Part shown: one piece after another, positions 24,675 through 34,403 of the stretch
How the letters are laid out: every line of letters begins with the position of its first letter
How positions within the stretch are numbered: the stretch's first letter is position 1
NCBI RefSeq assembly: GCF_038561935.1
Contig: NZ_CP102770.1
Location: 4,278,001-4,342,000 of the forward strand
Reading direction: 5' to 3'
DNA length: 64,000 bases
Origin: Myxococcus stipitatus
GTDB lineage: Bacteria > Myxococcota > Myxococcia > Myxococcales > Myxococcaceae
The notes under the pieces: generated by a model
Seen by the model: only the letters and a program-made list of their open reading frames with translations
Told to the model about the DNA's origin: nothing
Database searches by the model: none
Translations under genes and position numbers: made by a program

Positions 24675-25796
24675 ATGGCGGACGCGGAGACGGACAGCCT
24701 CACGGCGGAGCAGCAGGCATGCCTTGCGCTCTGGGCCGTTCCCGGCCTGGGGCCGAGGACGCTGGCCGCCCTGCGCGTCTACGCCGACGGGCACCTCTCC
24801 GCCCTGGTCTCCACTCCGGTGCGGGACTGGGTGTCCGAGGCGCCGGTTTCCCCACAAGCCCGTCGTCGGCTCTTGTCCGTGGAGCGTCTGTCGCCCCTGG
24901 CGGAGCAGGTGTTGGAGGCGTGTCGCGCGGGGGAGATGAAGGTGGCCTTCGCGGGGCAGCCGGCGTTCCCGGAGCGGCTCCAGGACGTGGTGGACGCGCC
25001 ACCCTTGCTCTTCTACCGCGGACACCCTGGGGCTCCGCGCCGGCGCGTGGCCATGGTGGGCAGCCGTCGTCCGGACCAGGGCTTCCTTCCGTTCGCCCGA
25101 GCATTTGCCCGGCAGGTGGCCGAGGGTGGGGTCGGCGTGGTCTCTGGCGCTGCGGCAGGGGTGGACCGGGCGTGTCATTGGGGCGCCCTGGATGCAGGTG
25201 GGGAGACGTGGGCGTTCCTGGGGTCGGCGCTGGATGTGTTGGACCCCGCGCAGGCGGGTCTGTTGCCCCACTTCCTGGAGAGGGGCGGGGTGTTCTTCAG
25301 CGAGCTGCCGCCAGGCGTGCGGGCCAGCACCACCACCTTTCCTCGCCGCAACCGGCTCATCTCTGGTGCATCGGATGCGGTCCTGGTGCTGCGGGCGGGG
25401 GTGGAGTCGGGCAGTTTGTACACGGCGAGGGCAGGGCGGGCGCAGGGGCGGACGGTGCTGGCGATGCCAGGCGACGTGCGTCAGAGCGGGGCGGCAGGCT
25501 GCAATGCCCTGCTGCGGGAGGGGCACGCGAACGCGTGCCTGGACGTGAAAGACGTCTGGCGGGCGGTGGGTGTTGACCCTGGGTGGATGGTGGCGCCGGG
25601 GGCGGAGGACGCGAGGGCGGGGCTTTCCGTGGAAGCGCGCGGGGCCTATGCGGTGTTGGACCGGATTCCCCGGACATTCGATGAGGTGCTGGCCGGGAGC
25701 ACCCTCACGCCGGCGGCGCTGGTGGGCGCGCTGGTGGAGCTGGAGATGACGGGGCTGGTCATCCAGCACCCGGGCAGGCTGTACGAGAAGATCTAG
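24675..25796 (+). CDS. dprA: DNA processing protein DprA/Smf
   Basis: I use the ATG at 24675, which gives 373 residues; the longer frame to 24588 runs into the promoter. The N-terminal part resembles a helix-hairpin-helix/SAM-like region (VPGLGPRTLAALR). The Rossmann-type DprA core contains VGSRRPD, SGAAAGVD and the single-strand-binding FPRRNRLISG, and a C-terminal winged helix (AVLDRIPRTFDEVL) follows. DprA loads RecA on incoming single-stranded DNA during transformation. M. xanthus is known to be transformable under some conditions. The gene is 11 bp before topA and likely co-transcribed with it, an arrangement found in many bacteria. Confidence 0.95.
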   Translation: MADAETDSLTAEQQACLALWAVPGLGPRTLAALRVYADGHLSALVSTPVRDWVSEAPVSPQARRRLLSVERLSPLAEQVLEACRAGEMKVAFAGQPAFPERLQDVVDAPPLLFYRGHPGAPRRRVAMVGSRRPDQGFLPFARAFARQVAEGGVGVVSGAAAGVDRACHWGALDAGGETWAFLGSALDVLDPAQAGLLPHFLERGGVFFSELPPGVRASTTTFPRRNRLISGASDAVLVLRAGVESGSLYTARAGRAQGRTVLAMPGDVRQSGAAGCNALLREGHANACLDVKDVWRAVGVDPGWMVAPGAEDARAGLSVEARGAYAVLDRIPRTFDEVLAGSTLTPAALVGALVELEMTGLVIQHPGRLYEKI

Positions 25797-25807
25797 GTAG
25801 GAGAGTC

Positions 25808-28375
25808 ATGGCCACGCGGACGAAGAAGAAGGCGGAAGAGACTGAGGCGACCGAGGAGAAGGCGCCCCGCAAGGCGACCGGTCGCACGGCCGCCAAGAAG
25901 AAGCCTGCGGCCAAGAAGGCCACGGCGAAGAAGGCCGCGGCCCGCCGGCGCACGACGAAGAAGAAGGGGGACGACGACGCGCTGCCCACCGTGGAGGCGG
26001 ACGCGGAGGAGGAGGCCACCCCGCGCGGCAAGGGGCCGCACTACCTGGTTGTCGTCGAGTCGCCCGCCAAGGCGAAGACCATCAAGAAGTACCTGGGCTC
26101 CGGCTACTCGGTGAAGGCGTCCGTGGGCCATGTGAAGGACCTGCCCAAGAGCAAGATGGGCGTCGACGTGGAGCACGACTTCCAGCCCGAGTACGAGGTC
26201 ATCAAGGGCAAGGAGAAGGTGCTCAACGAGCTGAAGAAGATGGCGAAGTCCGCCGACAAGGTCTTCCTGGCCACGGACCCCGACCGCGAGGGGGAGGCCA
26301 TTGCCTGGCACATCAAGGAAGAGCTCGCGCATCCGGACGCGATGCGGGTGACCTTCAACGAAATCACCAAGAAGGCCATTCAAGAGGCCATCGCCCAGCC
26401 GCGAGAGCTGAACCAGGACAACTACGACTCGCAGCAGACGCGCCGCATCCTGGACCGGCTGGTGGGCTACCAGATCTCCCCGCTGCTCTGGCAGAAGATC
26501 CGCCGGGGCCTGTCCGCCGGCCGCGTGCAGTCGGTGGCGGTGCGCCTCATCGTGGAGCGCGAGGCGGAGATCAAGGCCTTCGTCCCCGAGGAGTACTGGA
26601 CGCTGGACGCGCTGCTGGAGGGCCCGTCGGGTCCGCCGCCGTTCAAGGCCAAGCTGTCCAAGGTGGACGGCAAGAAGGTGGAGCTCAAGGACCGCGTCGG
26701 CACGGAGGCGCTCGTCTCCGAGCTGCAGGGCGCCGAGTTCACCGTGGCCAAGGTGGACCGCCGCGAGCGTCGCCGCAACGCGCCCGCGCCGTTCATCACC
26801 TCCAAGCTCCAGCAGGAGGCGGCCAACCGGCTGTCCTTCACGGCGAAGAAGACGATGACGCTGGCCCAGAAGCTCTACGAGGGTGTGCCCCTCGGCGAGG
26901 AAGGCCAGACGGCACTCATCACGTACATGCGTACGGACTCCACGCGTCTGTCCGACGACGCGGTGAAGCAGGTTCGCGAGCTCATCGGCACCAGGTATGG
27001 CGCGGACTACCTGCCCGAGGAGGCGGTGGTCTACAAGTCCCGCAAGAGCGCGCAGGACGCCCACGAAGCCATCCGTCCCACGTCCCTGGAGTACCCGCCG
27101 GAGCGGGTGCGGCCCTTCTTCGAGGCCATGGACGAGCAGGACATGTTCCGCCTCTACGAGCTCATCTGGAACCGCTTCGTCGCGTGCCAGATGAAGCCCG
27201 CCGTGTATGACCAGACGAGCGCGGACATCGCCGCGGGCCGGGCCACGTTCCGCGCCTCTGGCAGCACGCTGAAGTTCCCGGGCTACCTCGCGGTGTACGG
27301 CGCGGGCCTGACGCCGGAGGAGGAGGCCGAGAAGGAGAAGGCCAAGGCCGCCGGCGACGAGAGCGCGGACGGCGCGGACGCCGTGGGCGACCTGCCGGTC
27401 CTCAACGACGGCGACAAGCTGGCCCTGCAGAAGCTGCTGCACGAGCAGCACTTCACCCAGCCGCCCCCGCGCTTCAGCGAGGCGACGCTGGTGAAGGAGC
27501 TGGAAGAGAAGGGCATCGGCCGTCCGTCCACCTACGCGGCCATTCTCTCCACCATCCAGGACAAGAAGTACGTGGAGAAGCTCGAGGGGCGCTTCAGGCC
27601 CACCGACCTGGGGCAGATGACCAACGAGATGCTGGTCAAGCACTTCCCCCATGAGCTGGACGTCACCTTCACCGCGACGATGGAGGAGAAGCTCGACCAG
27701 ATCTCCGACGGTGGCACGAGCTGGAAGGCCGTGCTGCACGACTTCTACGGGCCCTTCAAGGAGACGCTCGAGAAGGCCAAGGCGGAGATGCGCGACGTCA
27801 AGCGCGAGGAGATCAAGACCGACATCGCCTGTGAGAAGTGCGGCAACCACTTCGTCATCAAGTTCGGAAAGATGGGGCACTTCCTCGCCTGCTCGAACTA
27901 CCCCGACTGCAAGAACACGAAGGACTTCAAGCGGGACGCCGAGGGGAAGATCGTCATCGTCGAGGAAGAGACGACGGACGAGCTTTGCGAGAAGTGCTCC
28001 AAGCCCATGGTCATCAAGCGCGGCCGGTTCGGACGCTTCATGGCGTGCTCGGGCTACCCGGACTGCAAGACGTCCAAGCCCATCTCCATCGGCGTGAGCT
28101 GCCCGGACTGCAAGCAGGGCTACCTCACGGAGCGCCGCAGCGGCCGCGGGAAGATCTTCTTCGGCTGCAACCGCTACCCGGACTGCCGCTTCGCCGCGTG
28201 GGACCGGCCCCTGGCGGAGGCGTGCCCTCAGTGCGCGTCGCCCTATCTGCTCCAGAAGTTCTCCAAGCGGGACGGTGCGTACGTCGCCTGCCCGAACAAG
28301 GAGTGTGGCTACCGGCGTGAGGTGGCGGAGCAGGCGGGCGTACCTACAGACCCGGGGACCTCCTCCGCGGCCTGA
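25808..28375 (+). CDS. topA: DNA topoisomerase I with Lys/Ala-rich N-terminal tail
   Basis: The 855-residue enzyme relaxes negative supercoils. The Toprim domain (YLVVVESPAKAKTIKKYLG, then the DPDREGE acidic triad) begins only after residue ~76. The catalytic tyrosine is Tyr373 in TYMRTDSTRLS. Four zinc-ribbon-like C-terminal units follow, each with a CxxC pair and a second Cys pair (the last pair is CPNKEC). The extra N-terminal ~76 residues are rich in Lys and Ala (KKPAAKKATAKKAAARRR) and then acidic, like a histone H1 tail. That extension is not part of the E. coli enzyme and probably adds non-specific DNA binding. An AGGAG ribosome-binding site lies upstream. Confidence 0.97.
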   Translation: MATRTKKKAEETEATEEKAPRKATGRTAAKKKPAAKKATAKKAAARRRTTKKKGDDDALPTVEADAEEEATPRGKGPHYLVVVESPAKAKTIKKYLGSGYSVKASVGHVKDLPKSKMGVDVEHDFQPEYEVIKGKEKVLNELKKMAKSADKVFLATDPDREGEAIAWHIKEELAHPDAMRVTFNEITKKAIQEAIAQPRELNQDNYDSQQTRRILDRLVGYQISPLLWQKIRRGLSAGRVQSVAVRLIVEREAEIKAFVPEEYWTLDALLEGPSGPPPFKAKLSKVDGKKVELKDRVGTEALVSELQGAEFTVAKVDRRERRRNAPAPFITSKLQQEAANRLSFTAKKTMTLAQKLYEGVPLGEEGQTALITYMRTDSTRLSDDAVKQVRELIGTRYGADYLPEEAVVYKSRKSAQDAHEAIRPTSLEYPPERVRPFFEAMDEQDMFRLYELIWNRFVACQMKPAVYDQTSADIAAGRATFRASGSTLKFPGYLAVYGAGLTPEEEAEKEKAKAAGDESADGADAVGDLPVLNDGDKLALQKLLHEQHFTQPPPRFSEATLVKELEEKGIGRPSTYAAILSTIQDKKYVEKLEGRFRPTDLGQMTNEMLVKHFPHELDVTFTATMEEKLDQISDGGTSWKAVLHDFYGPFKETLEKAKAEMRDVKREEIKTDIACEKCGNHFVIKFGKMGHFLACSNYPDCKNTKDFKRDAEGKIVIVEEETTDELCEKCSKPMVIKRGRFGRFMACSGYPDCKTSKPISIGVSCPDCKQGYLTERRSGRGKIFFGCNRYPDCRFAAWDRPLAEACPQCASPYLLQKFSKRDGAYVACPNKECGYRREVAEQAGVPTDPGTSSAA

Positions 28376-28413
28376 AAACCCAAGTGTTTACGGGGGGCTG
28401 GCCTGACCGCGGC

Positions 28414-28443
28414 TTGACAGCTTCGGCGGGCCCGCCCTAGAAC
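28414..28443 (+). promoter_or_regulatory. Promoter of the TolQ-TolR-TolR operon
   Basis: A perfect TTGACA (28414-28419) is followed after 18 bp by TAGAAC (28438-28443). Transcription would begin at about 28450, essentially at the ATG (28451), and no ribosome-binding site precedes it. The first message may therefore be leaderless. Confidence 0.6.
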
Positions 28444-28450
28444 CCGGCCA

Positions 28451-29191
28451 ATGATTTCCTCGGTGGTGAGCGAGCTGCTGGTCAACGCGAGCCTCGCGGC
28501 CGCGGACGCGGGAAAGCTGGGCGTCACGGACTCCGTCATCAAGTTCTTCAAGGATGGCGGGCCGTTCATGTTCGTGAACCTGTTCTGGCTGGCGTGCTCG
28601 TTGGCCGTGGCGACGGAGCGCATCGTCACGCTGGTCTTCCGCTACAACCTCAACCCGGCGCCCTTCATGGAGCAGATCTCCAAGCTGGTGCGCAGCGGCA
28701 ACCTGGACCGCGCCGTGAAGGTGTGCGGCATGGCGCCGGCGGCGCCCCTGGCCAAGGTCATCCGCGCGGGGCTGGTGCACGCGAACCGGGGTGAAATCGA
28801 GGTGGCCAAGGCGGTGGAGGAGGCGCTCGTCGAGCACAGCCCCCACGTCTCGAAGCGGATTCCGTGGCTCTGGTCGCTGGCGAACATCGCCACGCTGGTG
28901 GGCCTGGTGGGCACCATCTTCGGCCTCATCGGTACGTTCCAGGCGCTGGGCAACGTGCCCGCGGAGCAGAAGCAGATGCTCCTGTCGGACGGCATCTCCA
29001 AGGCGATGAACAACACCGCCTTCGCGCTGTCCATCGCGGTGCTCTGCATCGTCTTCCACCTGTTCCTCACGTCGTACGCGAAGGCGCTGGTGGAGAACCT
29101 AGAGCTGAACGCGCTGAAGCTGGAGAACCTCCTGTCCCGGCGCGGGAGCGTGGACCCGTCCGCCACGGAGCTCGAGGCCCGAGCGTCGTAG
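28451..29191 (+). CDS. aglX: TolQ/ExbB/MotA-family proton channel subunit (AglX-like)
   Basis: The 246-residue protein has three membrane helices (about 38-60, 138-165 and 185-208) with the conserved TolQ/ExbB core ANIATLVGLVGTIFGLIGTF and the small-residue helix NNTAFALSIAVLC. With a TolR/ExbD partner it forms a proton-driven motor in the inner membrane. Its place ~12-13 genes after aglZ, and the two TolR genes behind it, fit the AglX/AglV module of M. xanthus, a TolQR homologue needed for gliding; this naming is from memory of the locus order. It could instead be a general Tol/Exb system. The spacing to the next gene is 19 bp. Confidence 0.78.
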   Translation: MISSVVSELLVNASLAAADAGKLGVTDSVIKFFKDGGPFMFVNLFWLACSLAVATERIVTLVFRYNLNPAPFMEQISKLVRSGNLDRAVKVCGMAPAAPLAKVIRAGLVHANRGEIEVAKAVEEALVEHSPHVSKRIPWLWSLANIATLVGLVGTIFGLIGTFQALGNVPAEQKQMLLSDGISKAMNNTAFALSIAVLCIVFHLFLTSYAKALVENLELNALKLENLLSRRGSVDPSATELEARAS

Positions 29192-29210
29192 CTTCGGGCG
29201 AGCGCGCTCC

Positions 29211-29729
29211 ATGGCGTTCTACTACTCCCGCCGCAAGCTGAAGGTCCGCGAGGACGAGGAAACGGGCGAGCTCAACATCGTCCCGTACCTCGACATCCTC
29301 ATGAACCTCATCATCTTCATGCTGCTGTCGATCACGGGCCTGGCCTCGTTCGGCATCCTGAACGTGAGCGCCCCGGCCTATGGCCCCGCGCCCACCGGGG
29401 TGACGCAGGTGGCGCCCGCCGACGAGCCGAAGCTGACCTTGTCGGTGCTCATCTCCCGCAAGGGTCACTTCGTCAGCAGCGAGAGCGCCATCCTCGGCGA
29501 GCAGGGCGAGCCCACCGTGCCCACGAAGGCCGGTGACTACGACTACGCCGCGCTCAACGCGTGGATGGTGAAGATCAAGTCCGAGTTCCCCAAGGAGACC
29601 AAGGTCATCGTGGGCGCGGATGGGGACATCCCATACGACGTGCTCATCCAGACCATGGACGCCATCCGCGAGGAGCAGGGCGCTCAGCGGCGGCTCCTGT
29701 TCCCCGACGTCACGCTGGCGGGGACCTGA
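29211..29729 (+). CDS. aglV: TolR/ExbD-family protein 1 (AglV-like)
   Basis: The 172-residue protein has a short cytoplasmic start, one membrane helix (~27-50) with the essential proton-carrying aspartate Asp28 in PYLDILMNLIIFML, and a periplasmic domain. The last 80 residues end in the ExbD/TolR peptidoglycan-facing fold (IVGADGDIPYDVLIQTMDAIRE). It would pair with the TolQ homologue upstream. Which of the two TolR proteins corresponds to M. xanthus AglV is not certain. Confidence 0.72.
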   Translation: MAFYYSRRKLKVREDEETGELNIVPYLDILMNLIIFMLLSITGLASFGILNVSAPAYGPAPTGVTQVAPADEPKLTLSVLISRKGHFVSSESAILGEQGEPTVPTKAGDYDYAALNAWMVKIKSEFPKETKVIVGADGDIPYDVLIQTMDAIREEQGAQRRLLFPDVTLAGT

Positions 29730-29732
29730 GCC

Positions 29733-30314
29733 ATGGCCGCGCACCCGTCCCAGGCTCCCGAAGTCGCCGATGAAGAGGCCCTCGCGCGGCTGCGCTTCCG
29801 CAGGGCGCTGGCGCGCAAGAAGCGCAAGGAGCGCGAGGCGGCGGGGGAGATCAAGGAGCTGAACATCACCGCGATGATGGACATGATGACCATCCTCCTG
29901 GTGTTCCTGCTCAAGTCCTTCGCCTCGTCGTCCGCGGCGGTGACGGCCTCCGAGGATGTCCGGCCTCCCATCTCCACCACGCGCGCGACGCCTCGGGACA
30001 CCGTGGCCGTCACCATCACCCCGAAGAGTGTCCTCGTGGGGGAGCGTGAGGTGCTGCGGTTGAAGGACGGACAGCTTCCCGCGCAGGCCCTCCAGGGCCG
30101 GCTGGTGCTCCCGCTGGACGCGCAGCTGAAGAAGGAAGTGGAGAAGCTGAAGTACATCGCCGAGCGCAATCCCCAGGCGCCCTTCAGCAAGGAGCTCTCC
30201 GTCATCGCGGACCGCAAGGTCCCCTACGACATGCTCCTGAGCGTGCTCTACACGGCGGGGCAGAACGAGCTGGAGAACTACCGCTTCGTCGTCCTCAAGA
30301 AAGAGGGCGACTGA
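29733..30314 (+). CDS. TolR/ExbD-family protein 2
   Basis: The 193-residue protein starts 3 bp after the previous stop. It has a longer charged cytoplasmic N-terminus (residues 1-43) and one membrane helix with Asp50 in NITAMMDMMTILLVFLL. Its periplasmic domain ends with the ExbD-type ADRKVPYDMLLSVLYTAGQ. It is a second, diverged TolR next to the first, so the motor may contain a TolR heterodimer rather than a homodimer. Confidence 0.85.
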   Translation: MAAHPSQAPEVADEEALARLRFRRALARKKRKEREAAGEIKELNITAMMDMMTILLVFLLKSFASSSAAVTASEDVRPPISTTRATPRDTVAVTITPKSVLVGEREVLRLKDGQLPAQALQGRLVLPLDAQLKKEVEKLKYIAERNPQAPFSKELSVIADRKVPYDMLLSVLYTAGQNELENYRFVVLKKEGD

Positions 30315-30318
30315 AGGC

Positions 30319-30341
30319 GCTCCCAGGGCTGGCCCGGGAGC
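30319..30341. terminator. Hairpin between the convergent TolR2 and DksA-like genes
   Basis: GCTCCC-A-GGG and CCC-GGGAGC form a 9-bp stem with one bulge and a 4-base loop. It sits 5 bp after one stop and 25 bp before the other; no T-run is present. Confidence 0.4.
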
Positions 30342-30365
30342 ACCCAGGACGTCGCGTCGCCGACG

Positions 30366-30752
30366 CTACAGGGACGGCGTGGCGTACGGTCCGCCGCGCA
30401 TGTCCTGTTCGTGGGAGGTGGCGTCCTCCTCGCAGCGGATGGCGAACGGCAGGGCCTCCAGGCGCTCCATGGAGATCTCCTGGCCGCAGTCCACGCACTC
30501 GCCGAACACGCCCATGTCCATGCGTCGCAGCGCGGCGTCGATGAGCATGATTTCGCGCCGCTGGGCCTCCATGAGGCTGGACAGGGTGTAGTCCGCCAGC
30601 TCCGACTGCGCGTTCTCCTCGTACTCGGGATCTCTCTCCTGTTCCTTGAGCGCGGTGAGCTCGCGGTGCGTGCCGTCGCTGGTGGTGAGGATTTCCCGCC
30701 TGCGGCGCTGGAGAATCTCGCGGACCCTCAACAAGTCTTTGGCTCGGCTCAT
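30366..30752 (-). CDS. DksA/TraR-family regulator with an incomplete zinc finger
   Basis: The 128-residue protein has the DksA layout: a coiled coil (residues ~1-80, with an acidic tip region) and a C-terminal zinc-finger region. Cys86, Cys89 and Cys107 are present, but the fourth position is Asp110 (CEED instead of CxxC). The finger is therefore three-Cys/one-Asp or lacks zinc, as in Cys-poor DksA variants. DksA proteins bind RNA polymerase in the secondary channel and help ppGpp; starvation control is important for myxobacterial development. The conserved RLEALPFA segment between the Cys pairs supports the family. Confidence 0.85.
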   Translation of the reverse strand: MSRAKDLLRVREILQRRRREILTTSDGTHRELTALKEQERDPEYEENAQSELADYTLSSLMEAQRREIMLIDAALRRMDMGVFGECVDCGQEISMERLEALPFAIRCEEDATSHEQDMRGGPYATPSL

Positions 30753-31035
30753 GATGGCCTCGTCTTCCGTGTGGACGTCTGCGGGTGCGTCTGGCGCTCG
30801 CCCGGATGAACGCCGTCCCCGAGCGATGAACGCGAGAAACGTAGGGGTTCAACCCAGGTGGGGAAACCGCGCCTTCCAGCCGGGGATGGCGGTGGCTCGG
30901 AGGGCGGCCGGCCGGACCTGGGGTCCTGGCCTCGACGCCAGGTTGACGCCCCCGGTTTCACGACTGGGACAGGGGGTGCCAGTCCTGGTAACTGTTGCTG
31001 ACGGGCATGCGCCTGGCGCTCCCGGGAGGAACAGG

Positions 31036-32412
31036 ATGGCCGACGTGAAGCAGCAGCGGGTGACGGTGATTGGTGGGGGCCTGGCGGGTACGGAGTGCGC
31101 ATATCAACTCGCCCGCCGGGGCGTGCCGGTGGTGCTGCGCGAGATGAAGCCCCACAAGCGTTCTCCGGCCCACAAGTCGGATTCGCTCGCGGAGCTGGTG
31201 TGCAGCAACTCGCTGCGCTCGGACAACCCGGAGAGCGCCGTGGGCCTGCTCCACGCGGAGCTGCGCGCCCTGGGCTCGCTGATTCTGCGGAGCGCGGATG
31301 AGCACCGCGTTCCGGCGGGCGACGCCCTGGCGGTGGAGCGCGAGGGCTTCTCCAGCGCGATTACGCGCGCGCTGTTGAGCCAGGCGGGGGTGGAGCTGGT
31401 GGCCGGCGAGGTGGAGACGCTTCCGGAGGAGGGCCCCGTCGTGGTGGCGACCGGGCCGCTGACGTCGGACGCGCTGACGCGGGAGCTCGAGCGCCACGTG
31501 GGGCAGAAGCTCTATTTCTACGACTCCATCGCCCCCATCCTCTCCGGGGACTCCATCGACATGTCGGTGGCCTTCCGCCAGAGCCGCTACGGCAAGGGGG
31601 GCGGGGACGACTACCTCAACCTGCCGATGAACCGGGACGAGTACTACCGCTTCATCGCCGAGGTGAAGGCCGGCCAGAAGGTCGTTCCGCACAGTTTCGA
31701 GGAACCCAAATACTTCGAAGGCTGTCTGCCCATCGAGGTCATGGCGGAGCGAGGCGACGATACCCTGGCCTACGGGCCGATGAAGCCCGTGGGCTTGAGA
31801 GACCCGCGCACGGGGAAGGAGCCCCATGCGGTGGTGCAGCTGCGCATGGAGGACCGGGCGGGCACGTCCTGGAACATGGTGGGCTTCCAGACGCGGCTGA
31901 CGTGGGGCGAGCAGAAGCGCATCTTCACCACCTGCATCCCCGGTCTCCAGGGCGCGGAGTTCCTGCGCATGGGGCAGATCCACCGCAACACGTTCATCGA
32001 CTCGCCCCGGCTCTTGTCGAGCGACCTGTCCCTGAAGTCCGAGCCCCGCCTGTACTTCGCGGGGCAGATTTCGGGCGTGGAGGGCTACGTGGAGAGCGCG
32101 GCGTGCGGCTATCTGGTGGCGCTGGCGCTGCACGCGAAGCTGAGCGGCACGGAGTGGGTGCCGCCTCCGGCGACGACGGCGCTGGGCGCGCTCTTCCGCC
32201 ACGTGACGGGGGAGGCGCACCCGCCGGACTACCCGCATCAGCCGTCCAACATCATCTTCGGCCTCTTTCCGCCCCTGACCGGGCGGATGAAGAAGGCGGA
32301 CAAGCGGGCGGCGTACTCGGCCCGTGGGAAGCAGGACCTGGCGGCGTGGCTGCCGCACGCGGGTGTCCCGGCAGCGGGCGCCCCGGAGCACGAGGAGCAG
32401 AGGAACGCATGA
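31036..32412 (+). CDS. trmFO: Methylenetetrahydrofolate-tRNA (uracil-5-)-methyltransferase
   Basis: The 458-residue flavoprotein makes ribothymidine at position 54 of tRNA using methylene-THF and FADH2. The FAD-binding [19 protein letters not shown] lies at the N-terminus. Family-typical [10 protein letters not shown] and [15 protein letters not shown] segments are intact. The ATG is preceded by GGGAGGA at a 5-nt spacing; the longer frame upstream is not coding. trmFO next to xerC-hslVU and topA is a conserved gene order in other phyla. The next gene overlaps the stop by ATGA, so the two are translationally coupled. Confidence 0.96.
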   Translation: MADVKQQRVTVIGGGLAGTECAYQLARRGVPVVLREMKPHKRSPAHKSDSLAELVCSNSLRSDNPESAVGLLHAELRALGSLILRSADEHRVPAGDALAVEREGFSSAITRALLSQAGVELVAGEVETLPEEGPVVVATGPLTSDALTRELERHVGQKLYFYDSIAPILSGDSIDMSVAFRQSRYGKGGGDDYLNLPMNRDEYYRFIAEVKAGQKVVPHSFEEPKYFEGCLPIEVMAERGDDTLAYGPMKPVGLRDPRTGKEPHAVVQLRMEDRAGTSWNMVGFQTRLTWGEQKRIFTTCIPGLQGAEFLRMGQIHRNTFIDSPRLLSSDLSLKSEPRLYFAGQISGVEGYVESAACGYLVALALHAKLSGTEWVPPPATTALGALFRHVTGEAHPPDYPHQPSNIIFGLFPPLTGRMKKADKRAAYSARGKQDLAAWLPHAGVPAAGAPEHEEQRNA

Positions 32413-34073
32413 TGCGGCCGAGGCTGGGACGACTTCTGGGCGCGGGCCTGATGGCCTCGCTCGTGTGGGCGGGCGCGGGATGCAAGAAGGGCGGAGAGTC
32501 GGAGGCGGGGAGCAAGGCCTCGACGACCGCTCCGAGTGCCGCGCGCCCCCCGAGCAGTCCTCCCGCGCCGAGCGCGTCGGGACGTGGTGCTCCCTCGGGA
32601 GCGGGGCAGGGGCTGTTGCTGGAGGCGGGCCGGGCCGCGGACCTGCGCGTCACCGCGGACGGGCGCTTCGCCACGTACTTGATGAACGGGCAGAAGCCTC
32701 GCCTGGATGGGGTGCCTCCGCAGATGTTGCTGGGGGCGCTGCACGTGGTGAAGGTCGACGGCGGTGAGCCTCGGGTCCTGGGCGAGAGCGTGACGAACGT
32801 CCCGGGCGGGCTGCTCTTCACGGCGGACTCGAAGCACGCGCTGTTCCTCACGGGCTACAACCCGGCTTCACAGTCGGGCTCGCTCAACGTGGCCGTGCTG
32901 GATGACGAGAAGGCGGACCCGGTGGTGCTGGGCACGGCCGTCAGCTACATGCTGCCGTCTCCGGATGGCACGAAGCTCGCCTTCGTGGATGGCGGCAAGC
33001 TGAAGCTGGGGCCGCTGCCGTCAGGGCCGTTCGTGGACGTGGCGGCCGAGGTGAGCACCGCGCAGTTCACCGCCGACGGGAAGTCGCTGCTGCTCAAGCG
33101 CCGCCTGTCCGCGGCCGGTGGGCTGGCCGTTGTCTCCGTGGAGAAGCCCGAGGAGGCCCCGCGAAAGCTGGCGGACCAGGTGGGCGACTACGCCGTGTCG
33201 CCGGACGGCACCCACGTGGCCTTCCAGGTCCGCAGCGAGTCCGTGCGGGGGCTCTATGACTTGTACCTGACCGACCTGTCGTCGCAGAAGCCGAAGCGCC
33301 TGGCCGTGGCGTCGCAGGCGTTTGGCTTCTCTCCGGATGGCAAGTGGCTGGCGCGCTCGGAGAATGGCAAGCCGGATGTCCCGGGTGATTTGTACGTGGG
33401 GCCCGCCAGCGGTGGGCCGGGCCGGAAGGTGGGCGAGCGCGTGGAGATCTTCTCCTTCTCGCCCGACTCGCAGGCGGTGGGCTTCCTGGACAAGTACGAC
33501 GTGACGGCGCGCGCCGGGTTGATGGCCGTGGCCTCGCTGCCGGACGGAGCACCGAAGCGGGTGGGGGACCGGGTGCCCAACTTCGTGTGGGGCTCGGATG
33601 CGCGTTACGTGGCGTTCCTCTCGCGCTTCCTCAAGCCCGAGTACTCCGTGGACCTGATGCTCTATCCGCTGGGCGCGGAGAAGGCGGAGAAGGTCCACCG
33701 CGGCGTCTTCGGCTACGGCTTCATGCCGGGCAACGGGCATGTGGTGTTCCGCTCCAACTGCATCCGCAACGGCCGCGCTTGTGACTTCAAGGCGCTGGAG
33801 CTGCCCCAGAAGGCGGACCCGCAGACGTGGCTCCAGGGCATCTTCAGCTACAAGCTGTCCGCGGATGGAAAGCGCGTGCTGGCGACGTACGCGCGGATGG
33901 ACTCGGACACGTACGATATCGCGGCCTACGACGCGAAGACCCAGCAGCGGAAGCTCCTGGACCAGGGTGTCCAGGTGCCCGTGCACTTCGGTGGCAAGGA
34001 CGAAGCGCGGGCCGTCTACATCATCTCGCAAGGCGCGAAGGCGGGCGTCTACAGCGTGTCCGCGATGCCGTAG
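32409..34073 (+). CDS. Lipoprotein with WD40/TolB-like beta-propeller repeats
   Basis: The ATG overlaps the trmFO stop (ATGA). The signal peptide ends in the lipobox AGAGCKK, so the mature protein is membrane-anchored, probably in the periplasm or outer membrane. After a Ser/Ala/Pro-rich linker come repeated beta-propeller blades with phrases such as [23 protein letters not shown] and [15 protein letters not shown], like the TolB/PD40 blades. Length is 554 residues. The ligand is unknown; TolB-like propellers often sit in envelope complexes. Confidence 0.82.
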   Translation: MMRPRLGRLLGAGLMASLVWAGAGCKKGGESEAGSKASTTAPSAARPPSSPPAPSASGRGAPSGAGQGLLLEAGRAADLRVTADGRFATYLMNGQKPRLDGVPPQMLLGALHVVKVDGGEPRVLGESVTNVPGGLLFTADSKHALFLTGYNPASQSGSLNVAVLDDEKADPVVLGTAVSYMLPSPDGTKLAFVDGGKLKLGPLPSGPFVDVAAEVSTAQFTADGKSLLLKRRLSAAGGLAVVSVEKPEEAPRKLADQVGDYAVSPDGTHVAFQVRSESVRGLYDLYLTDLSSQKPKRLAVASQAFGFSPDGKWLARSENGKPDVPGDLYVGPASGGPGRKVGERVEIFSFSPDSQAVGFLDKYDVTARAGLMAVASLPDGAPKRVGDRVPNFVWGSDARYVAFLSRFLKPEYSVDLMLYPLGAEKAEKVHRGVFGYGFMPGNGHVVFRSNCIRNGRACDFKALELPQKADPQTWLQGIFSYKLSADGKRVLATYARMDSDTYDIAAYDAKTQQRKLLDQGVQVPVHFGGKDEARAVYIISQGAKAGVYSVSAMP

Positions 34074-34097
34074 TGGGACGGTGCTCGGGGGCTGGGG

Positions 34098-34403
34098 CTA
34101 TCGCAGTGAGACGTGGAAGCTCACGCCCCCGTCCCCGACGCTGAAGCCCCCGTGCGGCCCGAGCACGAACAGCGAGAAGAGCGCCATGCCCAGGCACGCG
34201 AGCGCGACCTTGCGGCCGGTGCGCAGCGAGTGGAAGAACGTGGTCTCGTAGTTCACGCCCACGTAGCGCAGCGCGAAGAAGAACCCGATGGGCAGCAGCG
34301 GCGTGTCGTTCACGGTGAACCAGAGGGTGGAGAGCGCGAGCAGCTGGTAGTAGCGCTTGCGGCTCAGGTGGAAGCGGTCGTCGTACTCGGCGGTCGTGTC
34401 CAT
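34098..34403 (-). CDS. Small two-helix membrane protein
   Basis: I start at the ATG at 34403 (101 residues, MDTTAEYDDRFHLS), since the extra upstream residues of the longer frame look non-coding. Two hydrophobic helices occur, at ~20-45 (LLALSTLWFTVNDTPLLPIGFFFAL) and ~66-82 (VALACLGMALFSLFVLG). The frame converges on the propeller lipoprotein gene. No family is recognised. Confidence 0.6.
   Translation of the reverse strand: MDTTAEYDDRFHLSRKRYYQLLALSTLWFTVNDTPLLPIGFFFALRYVGVNYETTFFHSLRTGRKVALACLGMALFSLFVLGPHGGFSVGDGGVSFHVSLR

Noticed and set aside
30985..31000. Sigma-54-like site upstream of trmFO
   Set aside because: The GG and GC pairs are two bases too close together for the consensus.
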